NCBI GenBank assembly: GCA_052174455.1
Contig: JBQMRP010000071.1
Location: 186,001 to 250,000, forward strand
DNA: 64,000 nt
Reading direction: 5' to 3'
Origin: Arsenophonus sp052174455
GTDB lineage: Bacteria; Pseudomonadota; Gammaproteobacteria; Enterobacterales; Enterobacteriaceae
Shown here in pieces: positions 1-12,597 of this stretch. Each line of letters opens with the position of its first letter. The stretch's first letter is position 1. The notes below the pieces were generated by a model. That model ran no database searches. It was given only the letters and a program-made list of their open reading frames with translations, and was not told where the DNA came from. Made by a program: the position numbers and the translations under genes.

Positions 1-3000
1 TGCAATAGATTGCATAAGACCTGTGTGGGCTCCTTTTGGCATCACAGTGTGTTAAGAGATATCTAACCACGAGATCAATAAACTCTTTTTTTCTTTACAC
101 TTTGATTCTCTGAAAGTGTGGTGATATACTAAACTGGGTGCCGCATCACCGTGGGTTTCTGGTAATCAATAACGCCGACTGGGAGACCTTGCAGTTGAAT
201 AATAATTGGTTGTTTGCTAATTACGGCTAGAGCTGTATAGACTATTATAGCGTTATTTAATTAAATATCATTACGGAAATCATGTGATCGATGTCAACAA
301 GGAGAAAAGTGACGATTCCGCGATTGTGCGTTATCGTTTCAAAGTCTTCTAGCTGATAGAAGACTCATTCCAACGACAGCACGGCTGTGCGATATCTAGG
401 AAAGCCGCCGGGCGTTGATGCAATCCAGACGCTTTACTGCTGTAGTAAAGAGGTGCGATGCGAAAGCAGCAAACTGTGAGAAGATTAAACATCTGACCTG
501 TATTATTGGGGTATATCTGTTTATGGGTCACCCGTGATATGTTAATTAACTAGGTTCAGTTTGATATGGAGAAAGCAAGAGAGAATAGAGAACGCTAATA
601 TTGATATTGTGATCCTGTGCTGGGCATTTATCATACTAGCGAGAGGGGTAAGTAAGCAGTAAGAGAGAGGAGGATGCTTGGTGCGGCCTGGGTTAATTAG
701 GAGAATAAACTCGATGAATAATATTCTATTGCAATGTTTGTTTGCCTCGGTGAGGCGTAAAACCAGACTGCTGTTTAGATGAGGAATCTTAAGTAAGAGG
801 ATAATAGACTGAAAGCGTAAAACATTCAGTTGTGATGGTGCTGGATTGTGAAACCCTCAATGAAGTTAACCGTTCACAGAAATATTGTGCATCAACGTGC
901 CATTACCAGCTCTGAAGATGTATATGTCATGTTTTGGTGGCATTCATAACCAAGTGACTGTGCTATTAGCAGATTGATGTTATCAATCTACCAGGTTTAG
1001 CTGGGATAGCGGCTAATATCACTCATATGAAAGGGATCGCTTGCGCCTTATCTCTAAGGCGAGCCTGGTTTATATTATTACCTGTAAAACCCTGGAAATT
1101 GTTGATGAATACAAGGCGGTATTTAGCATACGACAATGCGTTTTACTGGTGATGCAGAAATAATAAAGAGCGAACCGTGAAGCAGAGGATGGAAATTGAG
1201 AATAGCGTTGAATCTAAACTTATCCTCACAGGATAGAAGGGGGTATTAGCGGTGCCAAACAAAGGCTTCCATTGCCATAAAGAAAATGGACATGGGAAGT
1301 CTAACAGTAAGAGTCATAATGAGTGACGTAGCGGTGCTCTGGATGGATGGTGAAGGGAGATTCTTGCAGGATTGGGAAAAATTTATTCAGCGACGACGGC
1401 ACTTATGTGTATGTTTATCAATAAGCTAGCTGAGATCTTCAAGAGTTTATAGGGTGACGACTAGTTACCACGTTAGTTCGGTTTGGCTCACGACTATAGC
1501 TACTGTCACAAGAAAGGCGTTATCCAACTTATTGTGGAGCAGTAAGTTATACGCATTAGGTAGTTGCATGACTAGCTGTTGAGTTGACCGTGCATCTGAC
1601 TCTCCAAGAATGGGAGAGTCCAGTTATTTATATTTAAAGCCCATCTAGAGAAGAGGATTTAAATGTCATACCATTACTCATGTTGAGCGAACTTATTTAG
1701 CAACCTCACAGGATAATTGCAGGATATTTATCCGTTAAGGGGCGCTCTTGCTTGATACAGAAAGCCTGTTGGGGCAATTACTATGACCCCAAGTCTGAGA
1801 TAGTATCCAGTAAATTATTCAAAGCGAAACCAATGAGAGTAAACTGCTTAAACATTACATCTTTTAGAGTATTTTTCATAAAACATACGAATCTCACTCA
1901 ATATCTGGTCAGTCTTATCACTGTATAATGCAGTCGGGTATGCCTTCGAAACCTATTTGCAACTTTGGTCCGACGGGTGGAGCTGTATTAGAGAGCCTAA
2001 TAGTAGCGTAAAGGGCAAGGCAGGGGGATCTTACTATTAATTATAGAGACTGATCAACCTAGGCTGACATGGGACTGCAGGGTTGGAATAGGCACTCAAT
2101 TTTATAACACCTGTCGCAGAGATCATCTCCGTTAATTAGGCGCTGATCGAATTACCAGTATTCTAGGTAAAGTATTAATTGCGAGTACATGGAAGAGTTA
2201 CTGTCGTGCTTTCTTATATTAGTGCAGTTGTTGTCTAGCAATGGCTTAGACACGGTGCCGAGATTATGAACGCTGGGCATGTAAAGCATCAAACGTTATC
2301 ATTAACTAATGTTTACCACCTGAAATGGTAGCGCGATAGCGGTATGTATAATTTTCATGATGCAGTATAGCCTAAACATCTGGTTTGAGGAGACCGAGAT
2401 TAATTAGATCACTGAGAGTATCTCGCATGCTGCTGTGATTCTGTCACCGGTGAGTGGGTTAGATAACTGGAGTAGCCAACAGTTGATGGTATTTCTACCA
2501 GGTTAAAAAGTTAATAGCACTCTGCGCATCTCCTTCAGTATCCTGATAACCAAGCTCGCATCCAGAGAGGCATTTAAGTAACTTTTTATATAAAAGCAAA
2601 ACCGGGTTAAACTTTGTTGACCTTGGCTTTATCGGCGTGTATTGTCGGAGATAAATGGGTTGGAGGATTACGCCATGAAAAGTCTGTTGATGCCGGGGTT
2701 AGTAGCAGAAAAACTTAAATATTGGTTAAAGATAACCACATGATATTAAAAGCACATCAAGGCGCGCTATTGCAATTGCTATCTAACGTGGTTAGATTAG
2801 TCTAAAATAAAACTTTGGATATACACTGCTTCTGTTGTTGTTCTAGCCTGTAAACAGGGTGCGTGTTAGCGAACATGCTTAGCAATTTATGAACTTAATC
2901 TTTTCTACTTACTGTCAATTGATTACTGGCTGACAGAGAGTAATCTTCTGGCTATCAGATTTATGATATCAGCTATGATGTTGGCGTCAATGAATGCCGT

Positions 3001-3433
3001 GTATGTGGCTAACAAATGATGCATAAAATTAAGCCTCAACCGGTAATTTTATATTAAATTAGCACGGTTTTACGATTTTATGATGAGTATGAGCACTTTT
3101 CCGGAGAATTAGTGGTACGATTCTAATGATTGAGGCCTACGTAGGCTTATTGCCCGATTCATGTGTTTAACCCAATTATCACGCTATTGCGTATTTATTA
3201 TGCCGGGATAGATTCTGGCATATCTGTTAAACTTCTATAAACCATCGAATCAAGGTTTTTTCTATGTGTATGCCAATAAAAAGGAGAAAAATTAATGTAT
3301 TTGTTAGATAACAACAGCGGCATTGTCATTTATCAATATGCCGTCACTAAAAGAAAATCAGAGCATCATACCATTATGATTTATTGAAGGTAATAATAAC
3401 AATAGTATTAGTTGGTCGAGGAAAGATTGGTTT
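1..3433. other. GC-rich decayed segment, no gene assigned
   Basis: No frame on either strand stays open long enough to suggest a gene, and I recognise no family with confidence. The block is clearly richer in G+C than the rest (sampled 60-base lines are about 45-52% GC, against 12-30% in AT-rich parts), and on the + strand G greatly exceeds C (lines at 661 and 1321 have G:C near 3:1 to 4:1), as expected if a long gene was once read from this strand. One local start-like site exists: AAAAAGGAG followed by ATG at 3295, opening only 30 codons to 3387. Short stretches resembling GTPase motifs occur near 975 (DVINLPG) and 1275 (KKMD) but are too weak to name a gene. Confidence 0.4.
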
Positions 3434-3820
3434 AATATCCAAAAAACTAAATAGGTGGCCTTACTGGAAGCCGCTTCCCGTATAAAGATAAGTTAAACTA
3501 ACTAACGCTGATTTATCCGTACGACTATTAACCAGAAGGTTGCTGTTAAAACAGAGACATTTGGCAGAAATTATCGCAGCAGGTAATGGTAAGTCTAGGA
3601 AAAGGTTCGCACTGATATAGGACTTGGTAAACTGGGACTCAGGATGATAACAGAATGCGACACTTCGTTGCAAAAGGATTGCGAAGTTAAGACTATGTTG
3701 GCAGGAAGTAAAGAAAGAGTCTCTTGATCTATATACCTATTTGATTTTTTTATAGCAACCGCTATAGAGAAAATTCTTTATACACTATAGAGGATTTCTA
3801 TGAATAATCTTTACCAACAT
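3434..3820 (-). mobile_element. IS1595-family remnant (5' part)
   Basis: Read on the minus strand from about 3820 downward, this matches the left end and start of the other IS1595-like copies in the window: an end resembling that at 17049, the run of AAAGGATTTT-like sequence, then a decayed start of the reading frame (IDQETLSLLP, then FCNEVSHS where better copies read LCIEATHS). Similarity fades below about 3450 where base composition changes to the GC-rich block. The reading frame is stopped and shifted; it cannot be a working transposase. Confidence 0.5.
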
Positions 3821-4891
3821 AGTCCTTATATGCAGTGAAATCGTTCTACTTAGCTCTTTTTGAATAATATAAAACGTCAGCGATATTGACGATCAATAAA
3901 CTGTTATAAATAGTAAGACATCAATTATAGTAGCTTAATCACATTTATGATACTTAACATATAACACAATATTCATTGATTAAATAGGGATATCAGAAGA
4001 TGTTAGAAGAGATTTATTGTTTTTTTATTATACTCGGTTGTTGGAAAAAGCAGATGCGATTTACATTAAAATTAAGTGTCTGTGTTGTAAAATATTTAAT
4101 AAAATGAAATAAACATTGCCTCATTTAATCGTCTCTGAATACTAAACTAAGATCAGTAATGAAGCACATCAATACATACTGTATCCTCATATCGCTAAAA
4201 TCCATGTTCAATAATAATTGAATTATCGGATACATTTTATACGAGATGAAGGCAGAAACTATTTCTTCCTGTTTGGCTACGTTACTATAACAAGTCGGCA
4301 TTATAGTCGATGATTTATTAATAGCCTTCCGATTACATCTTGATAGTCTTCTAAAAGAAGACCTCAAAAAACTTAAAACTTAAATAAATCTCGATCTTTT
4401 TTCTAAAATAATTAGATGTTTTTGATGACCCGATACTTTAATCCTACCGTCCATTGTTATGGACAGTATTACTTTATTTATTCTTTGGTTAAAAATCTAT
4501 AATGCTCTGCATGCTGGAAGCATGTCAACCGGATTTTAGGTTGTAATATACTCCATCATTCTCATAGAGAAAATTACCGTGTACCTAAACCAATGATACG
4601 GATTAATTTCTATTCATTTCTTCTATCTCCGTAAATTCATGTTTAACCCGGTTCCTAGTTTTTGTAAACTGATGGTGTATGTACCCTTTGCTGAGTTTTG
4701 GTAAGGATTTATTTCTATGGACTTTACGCTGAAAATATCTCTATAATAGTTTGCTATTTCTAAACTTCTCGTTTTTTTTAGATAGATAGCCTCGATCGCA
4801 TAGACATTATGATTTATCTTAGCATTGTTAATGACCTTTCTTGAAATCCTGGCTGTCATGTATATTGTCCTTATCAGTGATGATTTTTCTA
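3821..4891. other. AT-rich stretch with one small ORF
   Basis: Apart from the small minus-strand ORF at 4623-4859 and the end of the neighbouring IS remnant, I see no gene, RNA or clear repeat here. Confidence 0.4.
4623..4859 (-). CDS. small hypothetical protein, 78 aa
   Basis: The minus strand carries a 78-codon uninterrupted frame, starting MTARISRKVINNAK and ending LGTGLNMNLRR. The ATG is preceded by AAGGAC with an 8-base gap, a reasonable Shine-Dalgarno site. The product would be basic and soluble, with no signal peptide or membrane segment. I do not recognise the family. Its right neighbour is the left end of an IS256 remnant about 30 bases away; its left side is anonymous sequence. In a window this AT-rich and decayed a 78-codon open frame could be chance or the end of a larger dead gene, so I treat it as possible rather than established. 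Confidence 0.3.
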   Translation of the reverse strand: MTARISRKVINNAKINHNVYAIEAIYLKKTRSLEIANYYRDIFSVKSIEINPYQNSAKGTYTISLQKLGTGLNMNLRR

Positions 4892-6284
4892 ATTATCCTC
4901 ATTTCTTGTGTATAAAATTTTTAGGGATGGTGGCGTATTCTGCTTATGATTGATTTCATGAATGAAATCAACAACAGGAGTGATATAAAATTAAAATTCC
5001 ATTCTAAAGGTATCCTGCAAAAACTAGATATTAGCTGTGATCCCTTGCATAAATGGATCCCTAATAGTAGCAGACAGCTGATAAGCAACGTTGTTGAGGC
5101 TTAGCTCAACTCAAAATCATGATTACAACAAAATTCTGAACGTCACTTTCTTGATGTAGGAGGCTCCCCATCTACATATCCTCGTTCATAACGGTTATCC
5201 TGCCACAACAAATTATGTAGTTTGATATTATCAATATTGAGATTAAAGTGCCGAAGATTAGAGATCACAGTGGGAACAGAATATCCTTTAATAGATCATT
5301 ATTGCTACCTTATCTGAAGCGTACAAAAGAACGAAGAGTTTCTACCATAGCTGTGTATCTCTTTAGGCATCTCCACCCGTGATTTTCACGAAACCCTTAA
5401 CCGCTTTTCGATGAAATAACATGGTTTCTCTTACGGTATTATCAGTAGATCGAAGTACCAATGTTTTGAAGAGCATCGGTAATGGTGCTTACATAATTTA
5501 AGCAATACACCTAACGTTTATTTTGTTCTGATGGTATAAACCGGGCTTGCCAATCATGCTGATCACCTTTGCTTGTTGCTTAATTATCGGTGTCACTGCG
5601 CAATGGATGTAAGGACCTAAATTACGGTAGAAGATGCTTATTAAAAGTTAGAAGAAAACTTGACCTATTTTCTAATTCCATGCGAGCAGGTAGTTTAATC
5701 CTATATTCTAAGCTTGCTATAGGATAGAATAGGTCCTCTTGGTTTTAAATGCAATAATAAATATGTTCTCGAATATGTAAATAAATGCTTTTAGGTATAC
5801 GAAACAACTAATTCACTGCTTTTACTTCATATAGGCATGCAGCACCGAAAGTTAAGAGTAAAGTGCGAAAGTTTCGCTAGCAGAAATTGTGATGACCCTA
5901 ATAAATTCCTTGATATTTTGTTGGCAAGGTTTTCATGGTATCATTCAGCGATGAGGATGTTAGAGAATAATCAAAAATAACTGCTTGCATTCCATGACAT
6001 CCCATCAGCGCACTAGACATCATAATAACGCTGAATCTGATTGAATTGGATTTTGCGATACTAAAGATATGAAGCCGATACGTGAAGAGGTTTAAAATCA
6101 AAAAAATAATCATTTAATGTTGTTTAAGCTGCTCTTTATTTGCTTAAAAAGTGAGAATCAGCTAATGGAATTTAGCATTGATAATGAGTGATAAACAAGG
6201 CCAAATTTAAGGATAAAAAACAGATTTACAAAGTATCAGAGTGGAATGTAGCCTGACTACCATACACCAGATTTATTAATGATC
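4892..6284 (+). mobile_element. IS256-family element, full-length but degenerate
   Basis: The left end (AATTATCCTCATTTCTTGTG) and the right end near 6260-6284 (CATACACCAGATTTATTAAT) are imperfect inverted repeats of each other. Between them, in order and in changing frames, lie pieces of a mutator-type (IS256) transposase: the DPLHELI-like N-terminus near 5040, a NGYLP-like motif near 5190, the conserved GDIEIKVPKIRD-like run near 5240, an iGVT...KEL-like stretch near 5590, and the FPAEHW/TTNPIES region near 5990-6060. Many stops and shifts mean no functional transposase. Length, about 1.39 kb, agrees with the other complete copies here. Confidence 0.88.
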
Positions 6285-7856
6285 CCTATTTTCTAATGAA
6301 CTTACACTTTTTATCTATGTTTACCAAAAGCTTATAAGCTATCATAACGAGTATTATCGTGTTTTAGTCTGCATGGCTATAAATCTTTTTATCATTACTT
6401 GCTGAGTTTCCAATGAGCAAATATCGTTTCCCTGATTAAGTTATTCCTTTTTAGTCTTTTTTTTAAAAAGGAGTACTTCGGAGCATGTACGAAAGGGTGG
6501 CATTGATGACTTATATGCCACAAGCTATAAAGTTTTTCTTCAGAAGTTTTGAAGTTACACCATCAAAAATAGTTTTTAAAGTTCTTTAATCGATTCTATT
6601 TAGAACTTCCACACACTTTTCACTGTCTTAATGGACATTAATGGTATGAAATAGTCTATAAAATTGCTTAAAGTTAATTCTATTTGAAAACTGATTATTG
6701 CATCTAATTATCAGGCAGGTTGTAAATACGACTTAAAACTAAAATGCAAATCATATTTTAGTTGGAAATAGTGAACGTCCTATTTTTTCTGACTATAGGA
6801 TGTACTGTCAACATGGTCGATTTTTACTGATAAATGTACAAAGCCTATGCAGTTTTAAGTTTACCAAATTGAGTCTGACAACTTGTTAATTGTCTGTATG
6901 TGATATTGGTCTGTAAATAGATAGTTCTTAACGACGTTTCGTTTCTTCATGGTGGTCAAGTCAATAGATCAGTTTTTAATAATTTTATATATAAAATTAA
7001 ACTCTGGTTAGATTTTTTTAAAGATACCAAAAGGTTAGGCGCTGGTTAGCGTAATGCTCTGTGAAATATGTCCTTAATCTTAACAACAGTGCAAAAGTAG
7101 TTATCGGCACGGGGATCTGAGTATATGAATCTTAACCGCTTATGTTGTAGATGATATCCATAAAAACTCAGTGTTACGATCGATTCAGTTATGCTCTGAA
7201 AATTAATAAGATTACTTTATCCCCTTAGTTTGCAAATGGGTGCAACTCTTTACAGATAAGCGCTATGGACGTTAAGATGTGGTGTATTAGGCTAGTAATT
7301 TGAATATATCTGGAAGCATTACTCATTATTTTATGAATTTTGATCCTAAGTGATATCACGAAATAACACGCAACGCGATCAGGGAAGGTGGTAGAAAGGA
7401 TAATACCTGATATAACTAATGTAGCGTCTGAAACCATCCATTGCTTCCGGCAGTTCTTATATATATGTTTTTTTAGAGAAGCGTATGAAGAAGAACGTCA
7501 ATACAAAAATTATTAAAAGTGCAATCTTATCTATTCTAAGATAACAGTTTTAAAATTAAGTTCATGATATCTTTAGAAGAAGTAAGATAGTTACCTCGAT
7601 ATATCAATTAGTATAAAATAACTTGTCTTTATATATTTTTGAGCATATCAAATATTTTGTCTTTCGGTTATGAAATGATTTATTACATTATATACCCCAA
7701 GCACTAATATCCATGGGTTTTTATAGATTAATGTTATTAACAGTGAAAAAATTAATAAATGGTTTGTTAAAGATGCAAATAATAGAATAAATACGAGATT
7801 AACTAATTGGCTTAATAAGACGATTTATTGGATGGTAAGTCAAGAGAATAGTAATA
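6285..7856. other. unassigned AT-rich decayed sequence upstream of men cluster
   Basis: About 1.6 kb without a supportable gene. In enteric relatives the elaA/elaB region lies upstream of menF, but I found no convincing trace of it. A 70-codon open frame on the minus strand at 7225-7437 has no Shine-Dalgarno site I would trust and no recognisable motif. Confidence 0.35.
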
Positions 7857-9178
7857 ATGATTAATATTACCAAGTTTATGGCAGTGTTCATGAATTTTTA
7901 TCTGAGCGACAAATCGATGCTAAAAGTCTGTAATAATATAAATTTACTTTACTCGATGATATCATATTTCCAGCTTTAGATTGACTAGCTGGTCAGCAAT
8001 TTTATTCTCAATTTTATTGCTATCATCGCAATGGGCATGAATAAGCGGTTTTACTCGGTGAGGTAAAACGTTTTAGTAAAATTGCCGCTGCGGAACAATT
8101 TTATAATAATAAACAAGAGACAACAACCATGCGGATTTGTGGATTGACAGCCTGGCAACTGTTGTCTAACAATGAATATTATGCTGATTTTGTTGGTGAT
8201 GATAGCTATTTATTTTTACCGCAAATTGAGTTTTATTATTTTCAGAAAAATGGATATTGGCTAACAATATTATTGGTCAATAAGATCTGCCACAGGCTTT
8301 GCAATTTTTATCCAAATTGAAATCAGTTAATCTTATTTCACCTCTTAATACCCGTAATTAAGCGAATTCAAGATCTTCCTGAATATCAACAATGGCAGAT
8401 TTAACCACTAAGGCAGTACAACTAATTAATAGCGGGGTTATGGATAAAATAGTGATTGCCCGCCAAACAGATATTGAATTAACAAAACCGTTAAATGGGG
8501 CAAGTCTACTGTCAGCCAGTAAAGTAGTTAATTTCCAATGTTGTCATTTTTATGACCTCTTTTAATCTTTAATATATCTTTTTATTATCAATCCCTGAAG
8601 GATTTTATTATCGTAAAATTCAACAGTTTTATACAGAAACATTAGCTAGCACAGTAGTCAATTCATCAATCCAATACTCAGAAAAGTTAATTCTTATTGG
8701 TTAATGAATGATGATAAAAATCAGCATGAAAATTTGTTGATAGTAGATGATATTTGTCAAAGGTGGCAAGACAATTGTGAAAAAAATTAATATTTCTCTA
8801 GTTAATATTATTTTTTACGTAAAATCCAGCATTTGCGTTGTTTTATTCATATCACGTTACGGCATGTCAGTGATAAGGATTGTCTGTATCGTTTACAGCC
8901 AACCGCTGCAGTTGCTGGTGTACCGAGAAAATAGCTAAACATTTTTTACAGCAAAATGAACTTATTTTGCTATGGTTTGTACGTAGGTAGTGCCGGCTAT
9001 TTATCATTAAATCAAAGTGAATTTATTGTTTCGTTATATTCTGCGCACATTAATAGTGATCATCTTCGACTTTATGCTAGTGCTGGTATTGTTAATAATT
9101 CAAATCCGTAGAACAAATGGCTTGAAGTTGAAAATAAGGTTGCAGGTTTACAAACATTGCTGAATGCCGAAATATTTT
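7857..9178 (+). pseudogene. menF: menF pseudogene (isochorismate synthase)
   Basis: MenF converts chorismate to isochorismate, the first step of menaquinone synthesis. Fragments of the E. coli protein appear in the right order but in shifting frames: QQFYSQFYCYHRNGHE near 8000, LFLPQIEFYYF near 8210, a long run at about 8400-8560 (SGVMDKIVIARQTDIEL) matching the EGELDKVVLARATDL region, VVDDICQRW near 8745, LQPTAAVAGVPR near 8895, and the C-terminal AGLQTLLNA near 9145. Several frameshifts and in-frame stops separate them, so the enzyme is lost. The start is placed at an ATG that fits the distance to the first recognisable motif and is approximate. menD follows about 120 bases downstream, as in enteric men operons. 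Confidence 0.85.
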
Positions 9179-9300
9179 GTTGTAAAAAGTTTTTAATAAA
9201 AAATAATTTTTACCATTAATTTATTAAATTGGGATAAGAAAAATAACATAATTTCACTTAAAATTGGTATTATTTTATTTCTTATTTTTTTGAGTAATAT

Positions 9301-10964
9301 ATGTCGTTTATTTTAAACTGCCAATAGGCCGAAGTAATTTTGGAAGCATTAACACGACATGGATTGAGCCATGTTTGTATTGAACTAGGTTCTCGTTCTA
9401 CCCTATTGACGTTAGCAGAAGGCAATGAATACTAAATTAATTTATCATACTCAATATGATGAACGTAAATTAGGTTATTTTGCTTTAGGTTTAGCGAAAG
9501 TTATTGTTAGCAAGCTGGTACCGGTTATTGTCACTTCTGGTAGATGCAATAGCTAATTTATATCCTGATTTAATAGAAGCAGGCTTAAAACCGGTAAAAT
9601 ATCATTTTTTTAACCGTTGATAGGCCGCCTGAATTAATTGATTATGGTGTTAATCAACCGATCAGATAAACTGGTATTTTTTTGATCATCCAGCACAAAC
9701 ATTAGTATTACCTAGTCCATCATAAGATGTTAGTGCGTAATATTTAGTGAGTATCATTAATACACTATGAATAATTTTTTACATGGTGTTTTGCATATCA
9801 ATTGTCAATTTGCTGAACCTTTATATGGTAGCACGTCATTACAAATTGATTGGCAAGATTTATTGGATAATTGGTGGCAATCTTCTACACCATATTTGAT
9901 AGAATCTAGATCCTGTTCGTTAGCATTAGCCAACGATTGGCATGTTTGTCGACAAAAAGGTTTTGTAATCGCGGGGAAAATATGACCTGATTAGGGAGAA
10001 AAAGTTGCCAAGTGGGTAGAAATACTAGGCTGGCCAATTATTAGTAATGTTTTATCACAAACTAAGAAACCATTACCATGCGCTGATCTCTGGTTATCCG
10101 TTACAGTAGTAAAAACAATTTGCAAAATGTACAGTTAGTCGTTCAGTTTAGTTCAATTTTAACCAGTATATGTTTATTGGAATGGCAAGCACAATGTCAA
10201 CCAGAGAAATATTAGATTATTGATCGTATTCCTGATCGTTTAGATTCGACTAAACATCGTGGCAGGCGATTAGTCAGTTCAGTGTCTAATTAGTTAATTG
10301 CTCATTCTGCTATACCTGGCTTGCTATGGGCGAATTCATTAATAGAAATTATCTATAATGTTTATAGTAGTCTCAGTAAACAGCTTGTACAACAATTTTC
10401 AGAAGCCGCTATTGCTCCTCAACTTATACAATTATTACTGACAGACGGGCAAGTTTTTATTGGTAATAGCTTGATTATCAGATTAATTGATGTCCTTGTT
10501 TAATTACCACTGAGTTACCAATTTATAGCAATCGTGGAGTTACTGGGATTGATGGTTTGATTGCCACATTAGTGGATCTGCAAGCTGCTAATGTAAAACC
10601 CACGTTAGGGATCATCGGCGATGTTTCTATGCTTTATGACTTAAATAGTCTAAATTTATTACGTACTAGCGTGGCACCTATGGTGTTGATTGTGGTGAAT
10701 AATGATAGTGGTCAGATATTCTCTATGCTACTACCTACTCCTGAAATGGAAAGAGAACGTTTTTATTGCATACCTCATCACCTACAATTTAAGCATGCAG
10801 CGGACAATGTTTAGTCTATCTTACGCCTCACCGTTAAATTGGCATCAGTTGAAAGATACCATTAACAATTATTGGCAACAGAGCGGTATAGTATTGATAA
10901 TTGAATTGTTAGTGCCCGGTAATGAAGGCGTAAAACACTCAATCATCTGTTAAACAAACAATGA
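9301..10964 (+). pseudogene. menD: menD pseudogene (SEPHCHC synthase)
   Basis: MenD is the thiamine-diphosphate enzyme joining 2-oxoglutarate to isochorismate. The start reads MSFILNCQ, a stop, then AEVILEALTRHGLSHVCIELGSRST, the family N-terminus with PGSRST changed to LGSRST. Further collinear pieces include VLHINCQFAEPLYG near 9790, GWPIISNVLSQT near 10031, FIGNSLIIRLID near 10457, SNRGVTGIDGL near 10530, the cofactor-binding GDVSMLYDLNSL near 10619 and VVNNDSGQIFS near 10693. Stops and frameshifts occur throughout. The C-terminus TLNHLLNKQ ends with TGA at 10962-10964, overlapping the former menH start. Open stretches at 9767-9985 and 10557-10814 are only surviving fragments. Confidence 0.93.
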
Positions 10965-11740
10965 AATTATGATGCTATATACTTGGTGATACCAAGAAAA
11001 TATGCTTGAATATAGTTAGTTTAGTTGCATTCCCTACTTAGAAATGGTAGGTGGATAGAGCTACCTATTATTGAATAATGCACTAATCATCCTTCACTGA
11101 CAATTGATTTACTGGACATGATGGCGTTCATCTTACATTTAGTTAGCAAAAATTTTTACGTAACCGACTAATAAAACAAGCAATTATAGATAATTAAATT
11201 GATAGTTATTATTTATTTTGGTAATTGTTTGTAGGCAGAATTGTTATGTATTATAATTGTCAGTTTAATCACCCTAAATTAAAGGCATTGATTATTGAGA
11301 GGTTAATCCTGGTTTAAAATAGTCAACGAATCAGCTGATACGTTTAAAGCATGATTAATTTTTGACAAAAGGCTTTCAATATGAATTTATATTCATATCT
11401 AATCTGATTAGTGTTAGTAAGCTGTTTTTTTAGATTTATCTGCCAGTAACGATGACAATTAATTGCAGAGAGTGCTAATAATTGAGATAAGTATATTACT
11501 TATTTACTGAAATCGACTTCATTAGATTAATAACTTTTTAGTCAAAAAATTATTACAACGAAATTACTATTTCACCTATCCCCTCTGAATATAAGGAAAG
11601 GTTTTACGCTATCTCATAGTAATTCTTTTTACTATTTATTCAGATACCTAAGTCTGGAGATAATCCTCATCGTAATAATTTTGTTGCTTATGCCACAGCA
11701 ATGGAGCACTTTTTAATATTTTCTTATGAAAGGAATTAAA
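10961..11740 (+). pseudogene. menH: menH pseudogene (SHCHC synthase)
   Basis: MenH is an alpha/beta hydrolase that eliminates pyruvate from the MenD product. The former ATG at 10961 overlaps the menD stop, as expected for tight operon coupling. The gene is heavily eroded; what remains is a NPGLK motif near 11310 (family GGHPGL), a LSASNDDNQLQ-like stretch near 11440 (family LSDDQRQQLV), and the C-terminal GDNPHRNNFVAYA near 11660 (family GHNAHRENP, which carries the catalytic His). The central nucleophile region is not readable. Identification depends on these pieces plus the position between menD and menB. Confidence 0.75.
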
Positions 11741-11741
11741 T

Positions 11742-12597
11742 ATGTAATATCTAAATAAAGAACAACTTTGTTCTACGCTACAATGGTAAAATTATTAGAT
11801 ACCATTTAGAGATATTCTCTATCATAAAATCAAAGATGGAATTGCTAAATTACCATTAATCGTCTTCATGTCCGTAATGCGTTTCGGCCATAAACCGTTA
11901 AAGAGATGATCCAGGCATTATCTAATGCCTGTTACGATAACGCGATAGGTTGCATCATTATTAACCGGTTAAGGGAAAAGTCTTTTGTGCTGGCGGCGAT
12001 CAAAAAATTCGTGGTGATTATCGTAGTTATCGAGATAATGATGGCGTCCATCACTTGAATATTTTAGATTTTCAACACCAAATTCGAACCAGTCCAAAAC
12101 CGATTATCGCTATGATTTCTGGTTATGTAATCGATGGCGAGCATCTATTACATATGATGTATGATTTAACCATTGCTGCTAATAATGCCATATTTGGTCA
12201 GACAGAACTAAAGATTAGTTCGTTTGATAGTGGATGGGGAGCGTCTTACATGGAACGCATCGTTTGACAAAAACGCGTGAAATTTTGTTCTTATCTCGTC
12301 AATATAGCGCTAAGTCAACACTGGAGATGGGGGTTAGTAAATCAGGTTATCCTTTATGGAGAAATTAAGCGTGAAACAGTTGGTTGGTATCAAGAAATGC
12401 TAAAAAATAGGTGTCCAATAGGACTACGTTGTTTAAAAGCAGCTCTGAATGCGGATTGTGATGCTCAAGCAGGTTTACAAAAGTTAATCAGTAATGCAAC
12501 TCTGTTATTCTATATGACCGAGGTATGTCAAAAAGGTAGAAATGCTTTCAATGAAAAACGGCAACCTGATTTTTTTACCTTTGAGCGTAATCAATAA
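11742..12597 (+). pseudogene. menB: menB pseudogene (DHNA-CoA synthase)
   Basis: MenB closes the naphthoate ring (crotonase fold). The start has AAGGAA before ATG but the third codon is already a stop. Recognisable pieces: KIKDGIAKLPLI near 11830, VKEMIQALSNACYDD near 11900, FCAGGDQKIRGDYRSY near 11990, and two long open segments, 12055-12267 and 12277-12597, covering the C-terminal two thirds. Key residues are altered where the frame is open: the oxyanion-hole motif SIGGGH reads VIDGEH and GPKVGSFDGGWG reads ELKISSFDSGWG. Frameshifts near 11960-12050 and at 12268 separate the parts. The stop at 12595-12597 overlaps the menC ATG. Confidence 0.93.

Noticed and set aside
960..1290. Possible GTPase or dynamin-like remnant (DVINLPG and KKMD motifs)
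   Set aside because: Only short motif-like matches in a sequence full of stops; no P-loop found and spacing does not fit a named family.
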